Below, piece by piece: positions 34,666-44,497 of a stretch of DNA of 64,000 bases. This DNA is from Meconema thalassinum. Its lineage: Eukaryota; Arthropoda; Insecta; Orthoptera; Tettigoniidae. The number at the start of each line of letters is the position of its first letter. Position 1 is the stretch's first letter. The stretch lies in the NCBI GenBank assembly GCA_946902985.2, contig OX336389.2:281215527-281279526 (forward strand), in the 5' to 3' direction. The position numbers were made by a program, and so were the translations under genes. Below the pieces are notes generated by a model. The model had not been told where the DNA came from. It saw nothing but the letters and a program-made list of their open reading frames with translations, and did no database searches.

Positions 34666-34780
34666 ATAGTTACCTCGATTGGTGGGCAAACCATTATTTA
34701 ATCCTTTCGAAATTAAAATTCATGCACGGATTCCATATAAGCAACGTAAAACTATGGATTCTCGGCATCAAACTCACTGT

Positions 34781-35152
34781 GTTGTTGTTGATTCTTTAGG
34801 GGCTTTTCTACATCGTGGCCATGTAGCACTGTGTACTTGGGTGTATGTAGAACTTGTCTAATAACCTGCGTCACTGTGATGTCAGTAATTGTATGTGTAT
34901 TTGTAATTTGGGTAGGAAGCGGCCGTGGCCATAAGTTAGGTACCATCCCGGCATTTTCCTGGAGTAGAAATGTAAAACCACGGAAAACCACTCCCAGGAC
35001 GGCTGAGGTGGAAACGCACCTTTTCCCAATTTTGCCTAATGAGGCATAGTGTACCCCTTTCCAGCCCTCAGACCAGAATTGGATTTCTTGATAGAGCCGG
35101 GAATCAAACCCAACAGCCAAGAAAGCCACTACACCACGAGTGGGTCGCCTCA
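34781..35152 (-). repeat. SINE-A copy
   Basis: Reverse A copy. Left (GTT)n tail, TTAGGGGCTTTTCTACATCG, AGCGGCCGTGGCC, then CTGGAGTAGAAATG and the head with GGGAATCAAACCC at about 35099. Open frames on either strand here are shadows. Confidence 0.85.
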
Positions 35153-35155
35153 TGG

Positions 35156-35600
35156 GATTGATATAAGGTGGTTACCATGAGCTTCTATGGTTGGAAGGAG
35201 GGCGAGTCAGCTTCCTGTACACATGCTACTGGCTGGGACATTCCGCTGTTCGCTACTGGCTGCTGGATGGAAAGATTTCACGGTCCTGTTGTCGAGGAGA
35301 TGTTTACATGTAAGAATTGATCGATGTTTACCGCCGGAATGACTCCAAAGTCATTATTTACACGTGCAGCCATTATGGAGTGTGCCTTCGACAAACAGAT
35401 AACAGACTCTGGCGCCATAATGACATTATACCGTATGTCAGTAACTACTGTACTGTATGTGCCAGCGTTACAAGGAGAGTTTCGCTTTTGTGAAAATTAT
35501 TAATATTAATACTAATAATAATAATAATAATAATAACTAGGCGATCCATGCGAGAACTCTCGCATGTGTATGGGTGTTTCCCTAAATTTGATATTAATTA
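35156..35600. other. unassigned, with (AAT)n run
   Basis: No gene. An (AAT)n microsatellite lies at about 35506-35536, and an inverted pair at 35550-35566 (GCGAGAACTCTCGC). A similar hairpin word, GCGAGAAATCTCGC, occurs at about 44910, outside this region. Confidence 0.45.
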
Positions 35601-35608
35601 TTATTAAT

Positions 35609-35830
35609 ATTGGTATTCTGCCCGAAGGCAGGTCCGTGCCTCAAGAGAGGCTATCCTCAGCCGGAGTTTACGTGCGGTAGGGTGGCCAGAGCCTTTCCGC
35701 TCCTCATTTCCCCGCCAACAGCGCGTGGTCCCACCGAACCCGCATTCCATCCAAGGTCCAACCACGCCCAATGCTGCTTAATTGCGGAATTCTCATGAGA
35801 TCCGGTGTTTCAACATTGCCAGGCTGTTGG
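35609..35830 (+). repeat. possible retroposon 3' fragment
   Basis: GC-richer block (CCCGAAGGCAGGTCCGTGCC, CCCGCCAACAGCGCGTGG, CACGCCCAATGCTGCTTAAT) in AT-rich surroundings. There is no second copy in the window, so the assignment is weak; the neighbouring 35831-36165 shows nothing recognisable. Confidence 0.3.
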
Positions 35831-36165
35831 CATTGATATTATTTACATGATATAATTACATTTATGAACATTAATAAATTTATGTATTTATTTATTAATT
35901 TCATATAAATTTATAATTGGGTACAATTGTGTTGACCAACTGAAAAAAAAATAATTTCGATCATCTTTCCATCTTAACTTGCAGTGTCTTGTGATTCTAG
36001 ATCAGCGCTATGTCTAGGCGCCTAGGCTCAGATGACCTCTGACCAGTTTTCATTAGGGTGAGGTTAGGCAAGGATTTGAGAAAGAAATGATTGTGGATCA
36101 CCGGGGAGGTCAGGGTAGAACAATTTAAAATGTTGTCCTTAATAGGGAACGAACAGCTTCAGCAA

Positions 36166-36458
36166 TGAAAAATACACAGCATGCTTCCAGTGGATCCCAT
36201 CTAGCGGCGAGGGTATGAACTGTGCCGGCTGCCGAAGCCTGTTGCACTCCCCTGGGGCACTGGTTAAATGAATAACAAATGAAATGAGAGTGCAGAGTGT
36301 TGCAGGAAATAATTTTTTGGACAGGGAAAATCGGAGTACCCGGAGAAAAACCTGTCTGCCTCCGATTCCAGCACAAATATCACATGGAGTGACCGGGATT
36401 TGAACCACGGACCCAGTGAGGAGAGGCCGGGGAGCTGCCTCCTAAGCCACGGAGGCTA
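36166..36458 (-). repeat. SINE-F copy
   Basis: Reverse-oriented. The right end is the tRNA-like head (GGGATTTGAACCACGGACCC, TAAGCCACGGAGGCT). Before it lie GGAGTACCCGGAGAAAAACC and ATCTAGCGGCGAGG. Matches 38200-38532 and 63741-64000 in order. Confidence 0.85.
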
Positions 36459-36489
36459 CTGCAGCGAAAAAAGAACACAATAACAACTT

Positions 36490-36695
36490 AACTATTACAG
36501 CCGTGTGTGTACAACAATTATATACACACACATCTTGCTATCAGAAGCAAAGTTTTAGATTGTCATGATTTAAATTGTAACTATTTTTATCCATTTTTCA
36601 AAATGTGGATCTTGCTTTATGCTCACCTTTACCGTGTTTATAGGAATTTATTGAATGTTCCCTTTTTTAAGTGGGTGTTAAGCCTACAGTTACAA
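36490..36695 (+). repeat. foldback arm, left
   Basis: Inverted partner of 40703-40915. Paired words include CCGTGTGTGTACAACAATTA here against TAATTGTTGTACACACACGG there, and TTTTTATCCATTTTTCAAAA against TTTTTGAAAAATGGATAAAA. The unoccupied element would be roughly 0.6 kb. The SINE-B lies between the arms. Confidence 0.8.
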
Positions 36696-36751
36696 AATGA
36701 ATCCCACTCACACCTTAGTTGCCTTATTTAGTCTCTGTATGAAACGATTAA

Positions 36752-36981
36752 GTCGCCTCCGTGGTGTAGTGGTCATCGTGCTTAGCTGCCACCCCGGAGG
36801 TCCGAGGTTCGATTCCATGCTCTGCCACGAAATTTGAAAAGTGGCATGAGCACTGGAACGGGGTCTACTCAGACTCGGGTGGTCCAAATGAGTAGAGGGA
36901 GTTCGATTCCCACCTCAGGCATCCTCGAAGTGGTTTTCCTTGGTTTCCCATTTCGTCTTCGGGAAAATGCCGGAATGGTAC
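36752..36981 (+). repeat. split SINE-B, 5' part
   Basis: Head and central domain of family B (GTGGTGTAGTGGTCATCGTG, GAGGTTCGATTCCATGCTCT, TTCGTCTTCGGGAAAATGCC) ending at GGTAC, where an LTR-like insert starts. The outer 13-bp duplication ATGAAACGATTAA precedes it at 36739-36751. Confidence 0.92.
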
Positions 36982-37814
36982 TGTGCCCGAATGTATCAAA
37001 CCAGAACTTGTTGAATACGAAGAAATCAGCTGGATCGTAGAACCTGAAAATCCCCGGCTAGAAAAATCCCTATGTCCTACCAACAAGTGAAGGATGAAAA
37101 GGAGACATGTTAATCCTACCAAGATTGCGTTAGGAAAAGAAAAAACATACATTAAAAAAATTAAGTAGCTCAAGAGAAACACACACAAGACTCAAACAAG
37201 AGAAGAATCTCAGAGCGAAGGAAAAGATCTGAAAAACACCCATCAATGGCCTTCCTAACACAATCTTCCATCACGATTATAAATCACCACTACAAACTTG
37301 CCTTTAGAAAAGTTGCCCACAATTTTATATACCAAAGACATAAAACAAAAATGAAAATAAAATGTCTAAAGACTATCCCGTCAGAGATCATAGACAAAAT
37401 TCCTGTCTATAGTCACTTACTGTCCCATTTAACGCAAAGACTGTAATATGTCCAATATCACTTAATTATACATCACCACTTCTGTACACCAATTTACATA
37501 CATATGTACACGTACACCCTGAAACGCTTCAATAATTTCACACGATGTTTCATCATCCATGTATTTGCTCATTTAACTCAATTAGTATTCATACTGCTCA
37601 CATTCCATAATAATTTCAACCTAACAGTTAAGCTAAGTCAAATTTAAACGTCATTATCTCGATAAATATGAATAACGATGATGAAGAATATCTTTATTGG
37701 CTTTGCAGCTCCAATTCTCTTATAGAATTAATCCACCATGATACCATTCAACCCTCCAAACTTTACACGAATAAACCTTCAGTTACAAATGTTCCCATTC
37801 TGCATAACACTGCA

Positions 37815-38178
37815 TGTATGTCTACCCCTTATTTTTCCCGTTTCCAACGGGGTCGGGGATGAGATGCGATGGAAGTCTTTGTGGCGATGGTTTTTACGGC
37901 CGGATGCCCTTCCTGACGCCAACCTCACGAGAGGAGTTAATGAGAGATGAAATGAATGATGGTGAATGAAACCGGGCAAGGATGTGGAAGGAAGCGGCCG
38001 TGGCCTGTCAGAAGGTACCGTCCCAGCATTTGCCTGGTGTTGAAAATGGGAAACCACGGAAAACCATTTCAAGGACGGCCGACGGTGGGGCTCGAACCCA
38101 CGCGTCTACCGAGTCAGCAGAGAGCTTGGCCCCATGACCTAATGCTGCGCTTTAGCAGGCGTAGCCACTACTGTCGGT
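37815..38178 (-). repeat. SINE-G with 14-bp TSD
   Basis: Flanked by TGCATAACACTGCA at 37801-37814 and 38179-38192. Reverse-oriented. Contains AAGCGGCCGTGGCCTGTC, CCAGCATTTGCCTGGTG, GAAAATGGGAAACCACGGAA, and a tRNA-like right end (GGCTCGAACCCACGCGTC). Confidence 0.9.
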
Positions 38179-38199
38179 TGCATAACACTGCAGACTAAT

Positions 38200-38532
38200 G
38201 AAAATGAAAATCCACAGCCTGCTTCCAGTCTCCGACCGGGTCAGGAATGGAATGAATGAAGCCCCCATCCAGCGGCGAGGATATGAACTGTGCCGGCTGT
38301 CGAGGCCTGACGCACTCCTCTGGGGCAATGATTAAATGAATGACAGATGAAATGAAATGATAGTGGAGAGTGTTGCTGGAATGAAATTTTTGACAGGGAA
38401 AACCGGAGTACCCGGAGAAAAACCTGTCTGCCTCCGTTTTGTCCAGCACAGATCTCACATGGAGTGACCGGGATTTGAACCACGGACCCAGCGGTGAGAG
38501 GCCGGCGTGCTGCCGCCTAAGCCACGGAGGCT
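38200..38532 (-). repeat. SINE-F with 15-bp TSD
   Basis: Flanked by ACACTGCAGACTAAT at 38185-38199 and 38533-38547. The left duplication overlaps the right duplication of SINE-G, so F landed after G. The same F motifs as at 36166 and 63741 are complete here, including the tRNA-like right end. Confidence 0.92.
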
Positions 38533-40361
38533 ACACTGCAGACTAATACGCTTTAATAATCATATATGTCACATCTGACATTAATAGTACTTTCAACATT
38601 CATTATTATACCACTATCATCTCCCTAAGGTTCCACAAACTTGAAATACCAATAACTACTGCCATACTGTCATACTGTACTGCTTTCATAATTCCCTTAA
38701 ATTTGACGATTATACATCGCTCTCTTAATTACCAATTCCTTTTCACAATCTTCAACTAACTTCAACAAACATTCCACAAATAAATATGCCAATAGAAATT
38801 CGTAACACCATCTCACATTGTTCGAATTGTTAAATAATGGTTACATGATTATTCCAGGGAATTTAAGTCGCATCACCTATCAAAATACACTCCATCATAA
38901 ATTTAATAACAATAAGTTTATAAACTCATATTGATAAATGTTGTTTGATAAGAAAAATGTTAATCAAAATTATATGCTCAAATCGAAAATTGTATCAACG
39001 ATCAGAAGTAATTAGACTGCATACTTAAGCAATATGCCAGTACGTCCATTTGAATTCAATGCTGGTGTCCAACACGTCCATCCATCCTGGGCTCGAACTG
39101 ATATAACTCTCACAAGCTACTCCTTCCCTCCTTGGAATTGAACAGCATCTCAGGTACATCCTGGATCTCGAACACCCGATTGTAAACGGCATCTCTTGGC
39201 AGTAGATTCGATTCTTGTAGAAACAATTTATTTCAGAAGCATTTCAATGGTTTCCACGTGTTCCCTTCATGCCTTCACAGATATCAATTTTCCTCTTCGA
39301 AAATATCATTAGTTATTTTGGAAATCGTCACTAGTAGTTGCAGGCTTCAATGGTACTTCACGATGATTCATGCTCCACTTCGTGTATTATGTTCTGTGTT
39401 TCATATCTAGTCCACCATGGCTGTAGGTTCAGTTATACGTTGAAATATTCCTCTCGACGTCATGACAAATAACATCTCATATAACTGTAGACGAACATAA
39501 GCAGTGAAATACTCTACCTTTTGAGTAATGTTCTTGAAATTCAATAAAACATCTGATATCCTTCACAACAACAATCCAGTGTTGAAATACGAGTCCGCTG
39601 TAACACGTAGAATACAAGCATAACAACCCGTAACACTCGTATTACTCGTATTACACTTGCTCAATAAGTGTCTAATTCCAATATATTCTATCATTCGACT
39701 TCACAGCGAAGTAACAAGTCCAGATATACGGTATAATGATCTCTCTGATCATTTCAAAGTATCCTCGCTCGCATACGTAATATACTGCTCAACTCAGCGC
39801 AAATAATGTTCATATGACAAGCACGAAGGTCTGCTTACTAAGCATGGTCTCGTTCCGATATCGGAAAACATCTCGTATCTTTTCTGTCACGCAGGCTTTA
39901 GGAAAACTAGCTTCTTCCCCCACCACGCTGCAAACTAATCGATGTATATCGCAGGTACAGATACATAGATACATCTTACGTCGAACTCAAAGTCAGTACC
40001 GAAGAAAACTCAATTGTAGTTTCTTCATAATAAGACGTGTTATTTTCTGGCACAAATCAGACTTCAAATACCGCTCTGCATTCCTCTTAATTCAAATATG
40101 AATGTCTCAACAAACGTGCATCTCGAATGAGAACAGATTATCGACGGGGATTGGCATTGATTTCGCCGTCTGCTATGCACAGAGGAATTAACCTTGGCCT
40201 TCAAACACACAAGGTTTCGGAAAAGAATGCGTTCTTCTTCTGTTTTACATTCTCAGCTGGGCGTAACAAAATAAATGCATCGGAAAATCACGATCGTAGC
40301 GGCTCAGTGCGCTGTTTCGAAAAGTTCCATCAATCTCAACTACAAAATACCGGAACAGTAC

Positions 40362-40605
40362 CTACCACCAGGCCACGGCCGCCTCCATCCCTCTTCCTTG
40401 TCTATTCCTCCCATCCTTCCCATCCCGTCCCATCCCTCATGAGGCCTCCTGTTCGTTTTGCAGGTGAGGCCGCCTGGGCGAGGCGCTAATCCCGCCTTCC
40501 CAGTTGTATCCCCCGAACCGATGTCAAGCTCCAGGACACTGTCCCTAGAGGCGGTAAAGGTGGGAAAAGCCTACGTGGAGGGCAAACTGACTACGAAAAA
40601 AAAAA
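40362..40605 (+). repeat. split SINE-B, 3' part
   Basis: Continues the B element with GGCCACGGCCGCCTCCATCC, CCTCATGAGGCCTCCTGTTC, GGACACTGTCCCTAGAGGCG and a poly-A tail, then the 13-bp duplication ATGAAACGATTAA at 40606-40618. The two SINE-B parts add up to 474 bp, close to the 495-bp full-length copy at 7229. Confidence 0.92.
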
Positions 40606-40702
40606 ATGAAACGATTAAAATATTTTTTGAGTTTGCTCAGAATAAAAGAATAAGTAATAACGCTTAATTATCTAATTAATAATGTGAATATATATTAAAT
40701 TA

Positions 40703-40915
40703 ATTTTGTAGCTGAAGAAAATAGAAAAGTCCAAAAATTCCTATACACGCGAGAGATGTGAGGGAAACGGTGAAGGTCAGCACAGAGCAAGGACAATTTT
40801 TGAAAAATGGATAAAAATAATTACGGTTTGAATTATGAAAATGTAAAACTTTGTTTGTGATAGCAAGATATGTGTGCGTATAATTGTTGTACACACACGG
40901 TTATAATATTAAGAT
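40703..40915 (-). repeat. foldback arm, right
   Basis: Inverted counterpart of 36490-36695; both translate to short frames beginning MYNNY, a by-product of the repeat. Confidence 0.8.
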
Positions 40916-41154
40916 TGGTATTGTTTAGGCTACTTAGGCTATATGTTCCTCCTTAAGGAATTCATTAACAACTCGTAAATCTAGAGAAATGAGACTGTCA
41001 CAATGCTCTATTAATTATTAAATATGATTTACGTGTTGCCAATTCATTTTGTTTTTCTATATTACTATAATCCACTGTTCCGTTCAGTTAAAGGAGGGTC
41101 TGGGGAGGGTTGTATATTTAAGCAACTATGTTATACAAAAGAAACAGAAAAGTA

Positions 41155-41790
41155 ACGATGCGTTACTTCGACAATTATAATGGTAACTTCCTTACTATTT
41201 TGGTCAGTAACGGTAACTGTAACTTCGTCACTATTTTGGTAAGCAACGATAACGGTAACTTCATTACTATTTTGGTAAGTAACGGTAACTTCGTTATTAT
41301 TTTGGTAAGTAACAATAACGGTAACTTCGTTATTATTTTGGTAAGTAACTGTAACTTCGTTATTATTTTGGTAAGTAACGGTAACTTCATTATTATTTTG
41401 GTAAGTAACGGTAACGGCAACTTCGTTACTATTTTGGTAAGCAACGATAACGGTAACTTCCATATTATTTTGGTAAGTAACGGTAACTTCGTTATTATTT
41501 TGGTAGTAACGGTAACGGCAACTTCGTTACTATTTTGGTAAGTAACGGTAACTTCATTATTATTTTGGTAAGTAACGGTAACTTTGTTATTATTATGGTA
41601 AGTAACGGTAACTTCGTTATTATTTTGGTAAGCAACGGTAACGGTAACTTCGTTATTATTTCGGTAAGTAACGGTAACTTCGTTATTATTTTGGTAAGTA
41701 ACGGAAATGGTAACTTGGTTACTATTTTGGTAAGTAACGATAACGGTAACGTAGTTACTCTTATAAAGTACCTTTCCATACTCCTGTAGT
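41155..41790 (+). repeat. 30/36-bp minisatellite
   Basis: About 20 units of GGTAACTTCGTTATTATTTT followed by GGTAAGTAAC (30 bp), often with one extra GGTAAC or GATAAC hexamer (36 bp). Unit lengths are multiples of three, so both strands stay open in several frames (for example repeats of VSNGNFVIIL on plus). No coding function is supported. Confidence 0.92.
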
Positions 41791-42168
41791 TGTTGAGCTT
41801 TGCAACATCGAAATCATTTACTTGGGTGTGTGCAGATCTGCCTGATAACCTGTGTTGTTGTGATGGCTGTATCAGTGTGTGCATTTAGAACCGAGGCTAA
41901 GATTTTTGCAGGAGGTGGCCGTGGCCTTAATTTAGGTAGCCTACCATCCCAGCATTCGTCTGAAGTAGAAGTGGGGAAATCACGGAGACCACTTCTAGGA
42001 TGGCTGAGGTGGGAATCGAACCCACCTCTTCTCAGTTCTGCCTCACGAGGCTGAGTGTTCTCCGTTCCTGCCCTCAGACCAGAGTTAGATTTCTTGGCAG
42101 AGCCGGGGATCGAACATGAACCTACAGTTCAAGCGCGAAGAATGCCAGCCACTACACCATGATGTGGT
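41787..42168 (-). repeat. SINE-A copy
   Basis: Reverse A copy directly after the minisatellite: TTGTTGAGCTTTGCAACATC, GGTGGCCGTGGCCTTAATTT, CATTCGTCTGAAGTAGAAGT, and a head with GGGGATCGAACATGAACC. Confidence 0.82.
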
Positions 42169-42272
42169 CAGACCCAGAGGACCCCTGAAGATGCAGTCAA
42201 TACTTGGGAATTTTAAACCCCAAGGGACCACAGCCAACAAGTCCATAAAACGTGTTCATGTAAGAAGGAAGG

Positions 42273-42415
42273 AAGCTTGCAGTTCTACATGACTGTTAAT
42301 CTCGCGATCATGAGCCTCGCAACTTCCTTTTTACGAGGAATCCAAATCATCGATTGTGCATTAAACGGGAATCAAACTCCGTGCGCCTTGGTGAGAGGCA
42401 CTATCACGTCCCTTC
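42273..42415 (-). repeat. SINE-I fragment
   Basis: GATCATGAGCCTCGCAACTT and CTTTTTACGAGGAATCC match SINE-I at 33228-33389, with a diverged tRNA-like right end (GGGAATCAAACTCCGTGCGC). Confidence 0.7.
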
Positions 42416-42700
42416 AGTACTTGTTCATATAGGCTATTCTAACGTCATTTGTGAAATCCTAAGTCTCTAAGATGATGCAATGCAGGACTTCAGTGTTAAT
42501 TAACTGACCAAGGCCAATGCTATCTACTCCTAATTACAGCACATCCTTATTTCAGTGATAAGGATGAAATATAATTTCCGGTAGGCCTATGTGGTTCAGT
42601 GTGACAGGAAAACTCTTCGCTCTATCACCCATCAAACACATCCATTTTGTTAACTTTCGATGAAGCACTGCGATTAATTTGCGTATACTAGTAAGGAGGA

Positions 42701-42933
42701 TGTGTGATGATCGTGTGGCCTCCGTAGAGGCCGAGTACAGGTCTTTCTAGTTGACGCCCGTGGGCGACCTGCGCGTCGTAATGAGGATGAAGTGATGATG
42801 AAGACGGCACATACACCCAGTCCCCGAGCCATGGGAATTAACTCCAGGAGATTAAAATCCCTGATGGCTCGGCCGGGAATCGAACCTGGGGAACTTCGGG
42901 CCAAAGTGATAACCATTTAGCTACGGAGCCGGA
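42701..42933 (-). repeat. SINE-D copy with 12-bp TSD
   Basis: Flanked by TAGTAAGGAGGA at 42689-42700 and 42934-42945. Reverse-oriented. Contains GGCGACCTGCGCGTCGTAAT, GGGAATTAACTCCAGGAGAT, and head GCCGGGAATCGAACCTGGGG. Confidence 0.88.
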
Positions 42934-43129
42934 TAGTAAGGAGGAAATACGCACATAAAACTCACATTTTGGTCAACCCTGTCTCTCAGGATTGGGACCA
43001 GAATATTATCGCTCAGTGTTAAATCACACACCATGAATTAAATTGGGAAGTGCAGCTCGGAGGCGGCTCCAATCCCAGTGCTGCCAGTGTCAATCCTGAG
43101 TGTGTTTTTCTCCTCGGATGTTGACACTC

Positions 43130-43320
43130 ACTGCAGGAAAATGCTGAGATTGTACCTAATCTCATATCTGGGAAATATCTATACCAATCTCAGGCCCTAA
43201 TAATTACAATTACACACATTATTAGTCACCACAATAACAGGAAAATACCATGCACTTGCACACACACCAAGTACACGGGACTGGTGACCAAAGATTTACT
43301 ACGCCCCTAATTGAAGCAAA
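43130..43320 (+). repeat. SINE-A 3' fragment
   Basis: A-family tail (ACACCAAGTACACGGGACTG, GACCAAAGATTTACTACGCC) and part of the central domain (CTGCAGGAAAATGCTGAG). No head. Confidence 0.55.
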
Positions 43321-43357
43321 CATCATCTGCGTATTACAACTAGGCCTCAGAAGTTTC

Positions 43358-43755
43358 TTGTTGATGTTGTTGATTATTTAGGGGCTTTGCGACATCGTGG
43401 TCATGTAGCCCCATGAAAGTAGAATTTGTCTGATAACCTGTGTCACTGTGATGTCTGTACTAGTGTGAGTATTTGTAATTGAGGTAGAATTTGAGCAGGA
43501 AGCGGCGAGTCCTTAAATTAGGTAGGCCTACCATCCCGCCATTTGCCTGGAGTAGAAGTGGGAAACCACGGAAAACCAGTTCCAGGATGGCTGAGGTAGG
43601 AATCGAACCCGCCTCTTCTCAGTTTTGCCTCACGAAGCTGAGTGTACCCCGTTCCAGCTCTCAGACCAGAATTAAATTTCTTGGCAGAGCCGGGAATCGA
43701 ACCCGGGCCACTACGGTGACAGCCAAGAATGCAAGCCACTACCCAACGAGGTGGA
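43358..43755 (-). repeat. SINE-A copy
   Basis: Reverse A copy with a (GTT)-rich tail, TTAGGGGCTTTGCGACATCG, CCATTTGCCTGGAGTAGAAG, and head GGGAATCGAACCCGGGCC. Open frames in it (43491-43793, 43518-43790) are SINE translations. Confidence 0.87.
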
Positions 43756-43869
43756 CTCTCAGATGTGTATGCACTAAAGTAGATCTCCACTGAAAAGGAA
43801 AACTATCGTGTGTCCCACCCATTCTCGATCATTGAAATTTTCCTTAAAAGTTTCAAATTAATGGACATA

Positions 43870-44495
43870 CAGTGAAACCTCTCTAAAAGACCACCCCTCT
43901 TATAGACCGATTTTTATTGGAACCGATTTAAAACCTCATAAGGTCAATGTATTTGTTACCTCTATTTAAGGACCACCCCTCTCTCCGACCAAAGACCAAG
44001 CATTTTCTCAGTCTGACCTCTTTCAAAAGACCACTTCTCGCCTGCCTTCCCATTGGAGATGATATAAACAATGGTTCTGTTGGCAAAGAACTGCATCAGC
44101 ATACAATGTCATTAGAAAAAGTGTTATGTAACATATAAAAAATACAAAAAACGGCTCTCCTAGAAGATTGTTCGAGCCCAGAACAAATTAATGGACTTTC
44201 GAACTCACTCAGAGATATTCTAGAAAGTGAAATTGTTTAAAAAAATGCTCATCTGAAACAGAGATCAATTCGTGACTTTTTTAAATGACAGAGCTCAGAA
44301 AATAACTAATTGTATTTAATTTGTACTAAATGTGAACCAATGCAGATAAATTGTAATCAATTATCTGTTCCAACTGTACTTTATTAATAATGCAGTATAA
44401 AATTATTTTAATGCCTACCCCTATTAAGAGACCACCCCTCTAAAAGACCAGTTTTCCATGGAACCGTCACTGGTCTCTTAATAGAGGTTTCACTG
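43870..44495. mobile_element. pogo-type MITE, copy 2
   Basis: Termini CAGTGAAACCTCTCTAAAAG and GAGGTTTCACTG inverted, flanked by TA (43868-43869 and 44496-44497). Its interior is the reverse complement of the copy at 11492-12134 along nearly its full length. Confidence 0.85.
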
Positions 44496-44497
44496 TA

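Larger units (their letters stand above)
36982..40357. mobile_element. solo LTR splitting the SINE-B
   Basis: 3,376 bp starting TGTGCCCGAATG and ending ATACCGGAACA (TGT...ACA), flanked by GTAC at 36978-36981 and 40358-40361. Removing it plus one GTAC restores a continuous SINE-B. Without the two nested SINEs and their duplications it is about 2.65 kb. It is AT-rich, has no gag, pol or other known domain, and no internal region, so a solo LTR left by LTR-LTR recombination is the simplest reading. The TG...CA ends and 4-bp duplication fit Gypsy-type elements. Open frames within (for example 39814-40101 plus) have no motif. Confidence 0.78.

Noticed and set aside
41131..41884. Long repeated-peptide frames on both strands
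   Set aside because: Products of a 30/36-bp minisatellite with no stop codons; no start context or domain.
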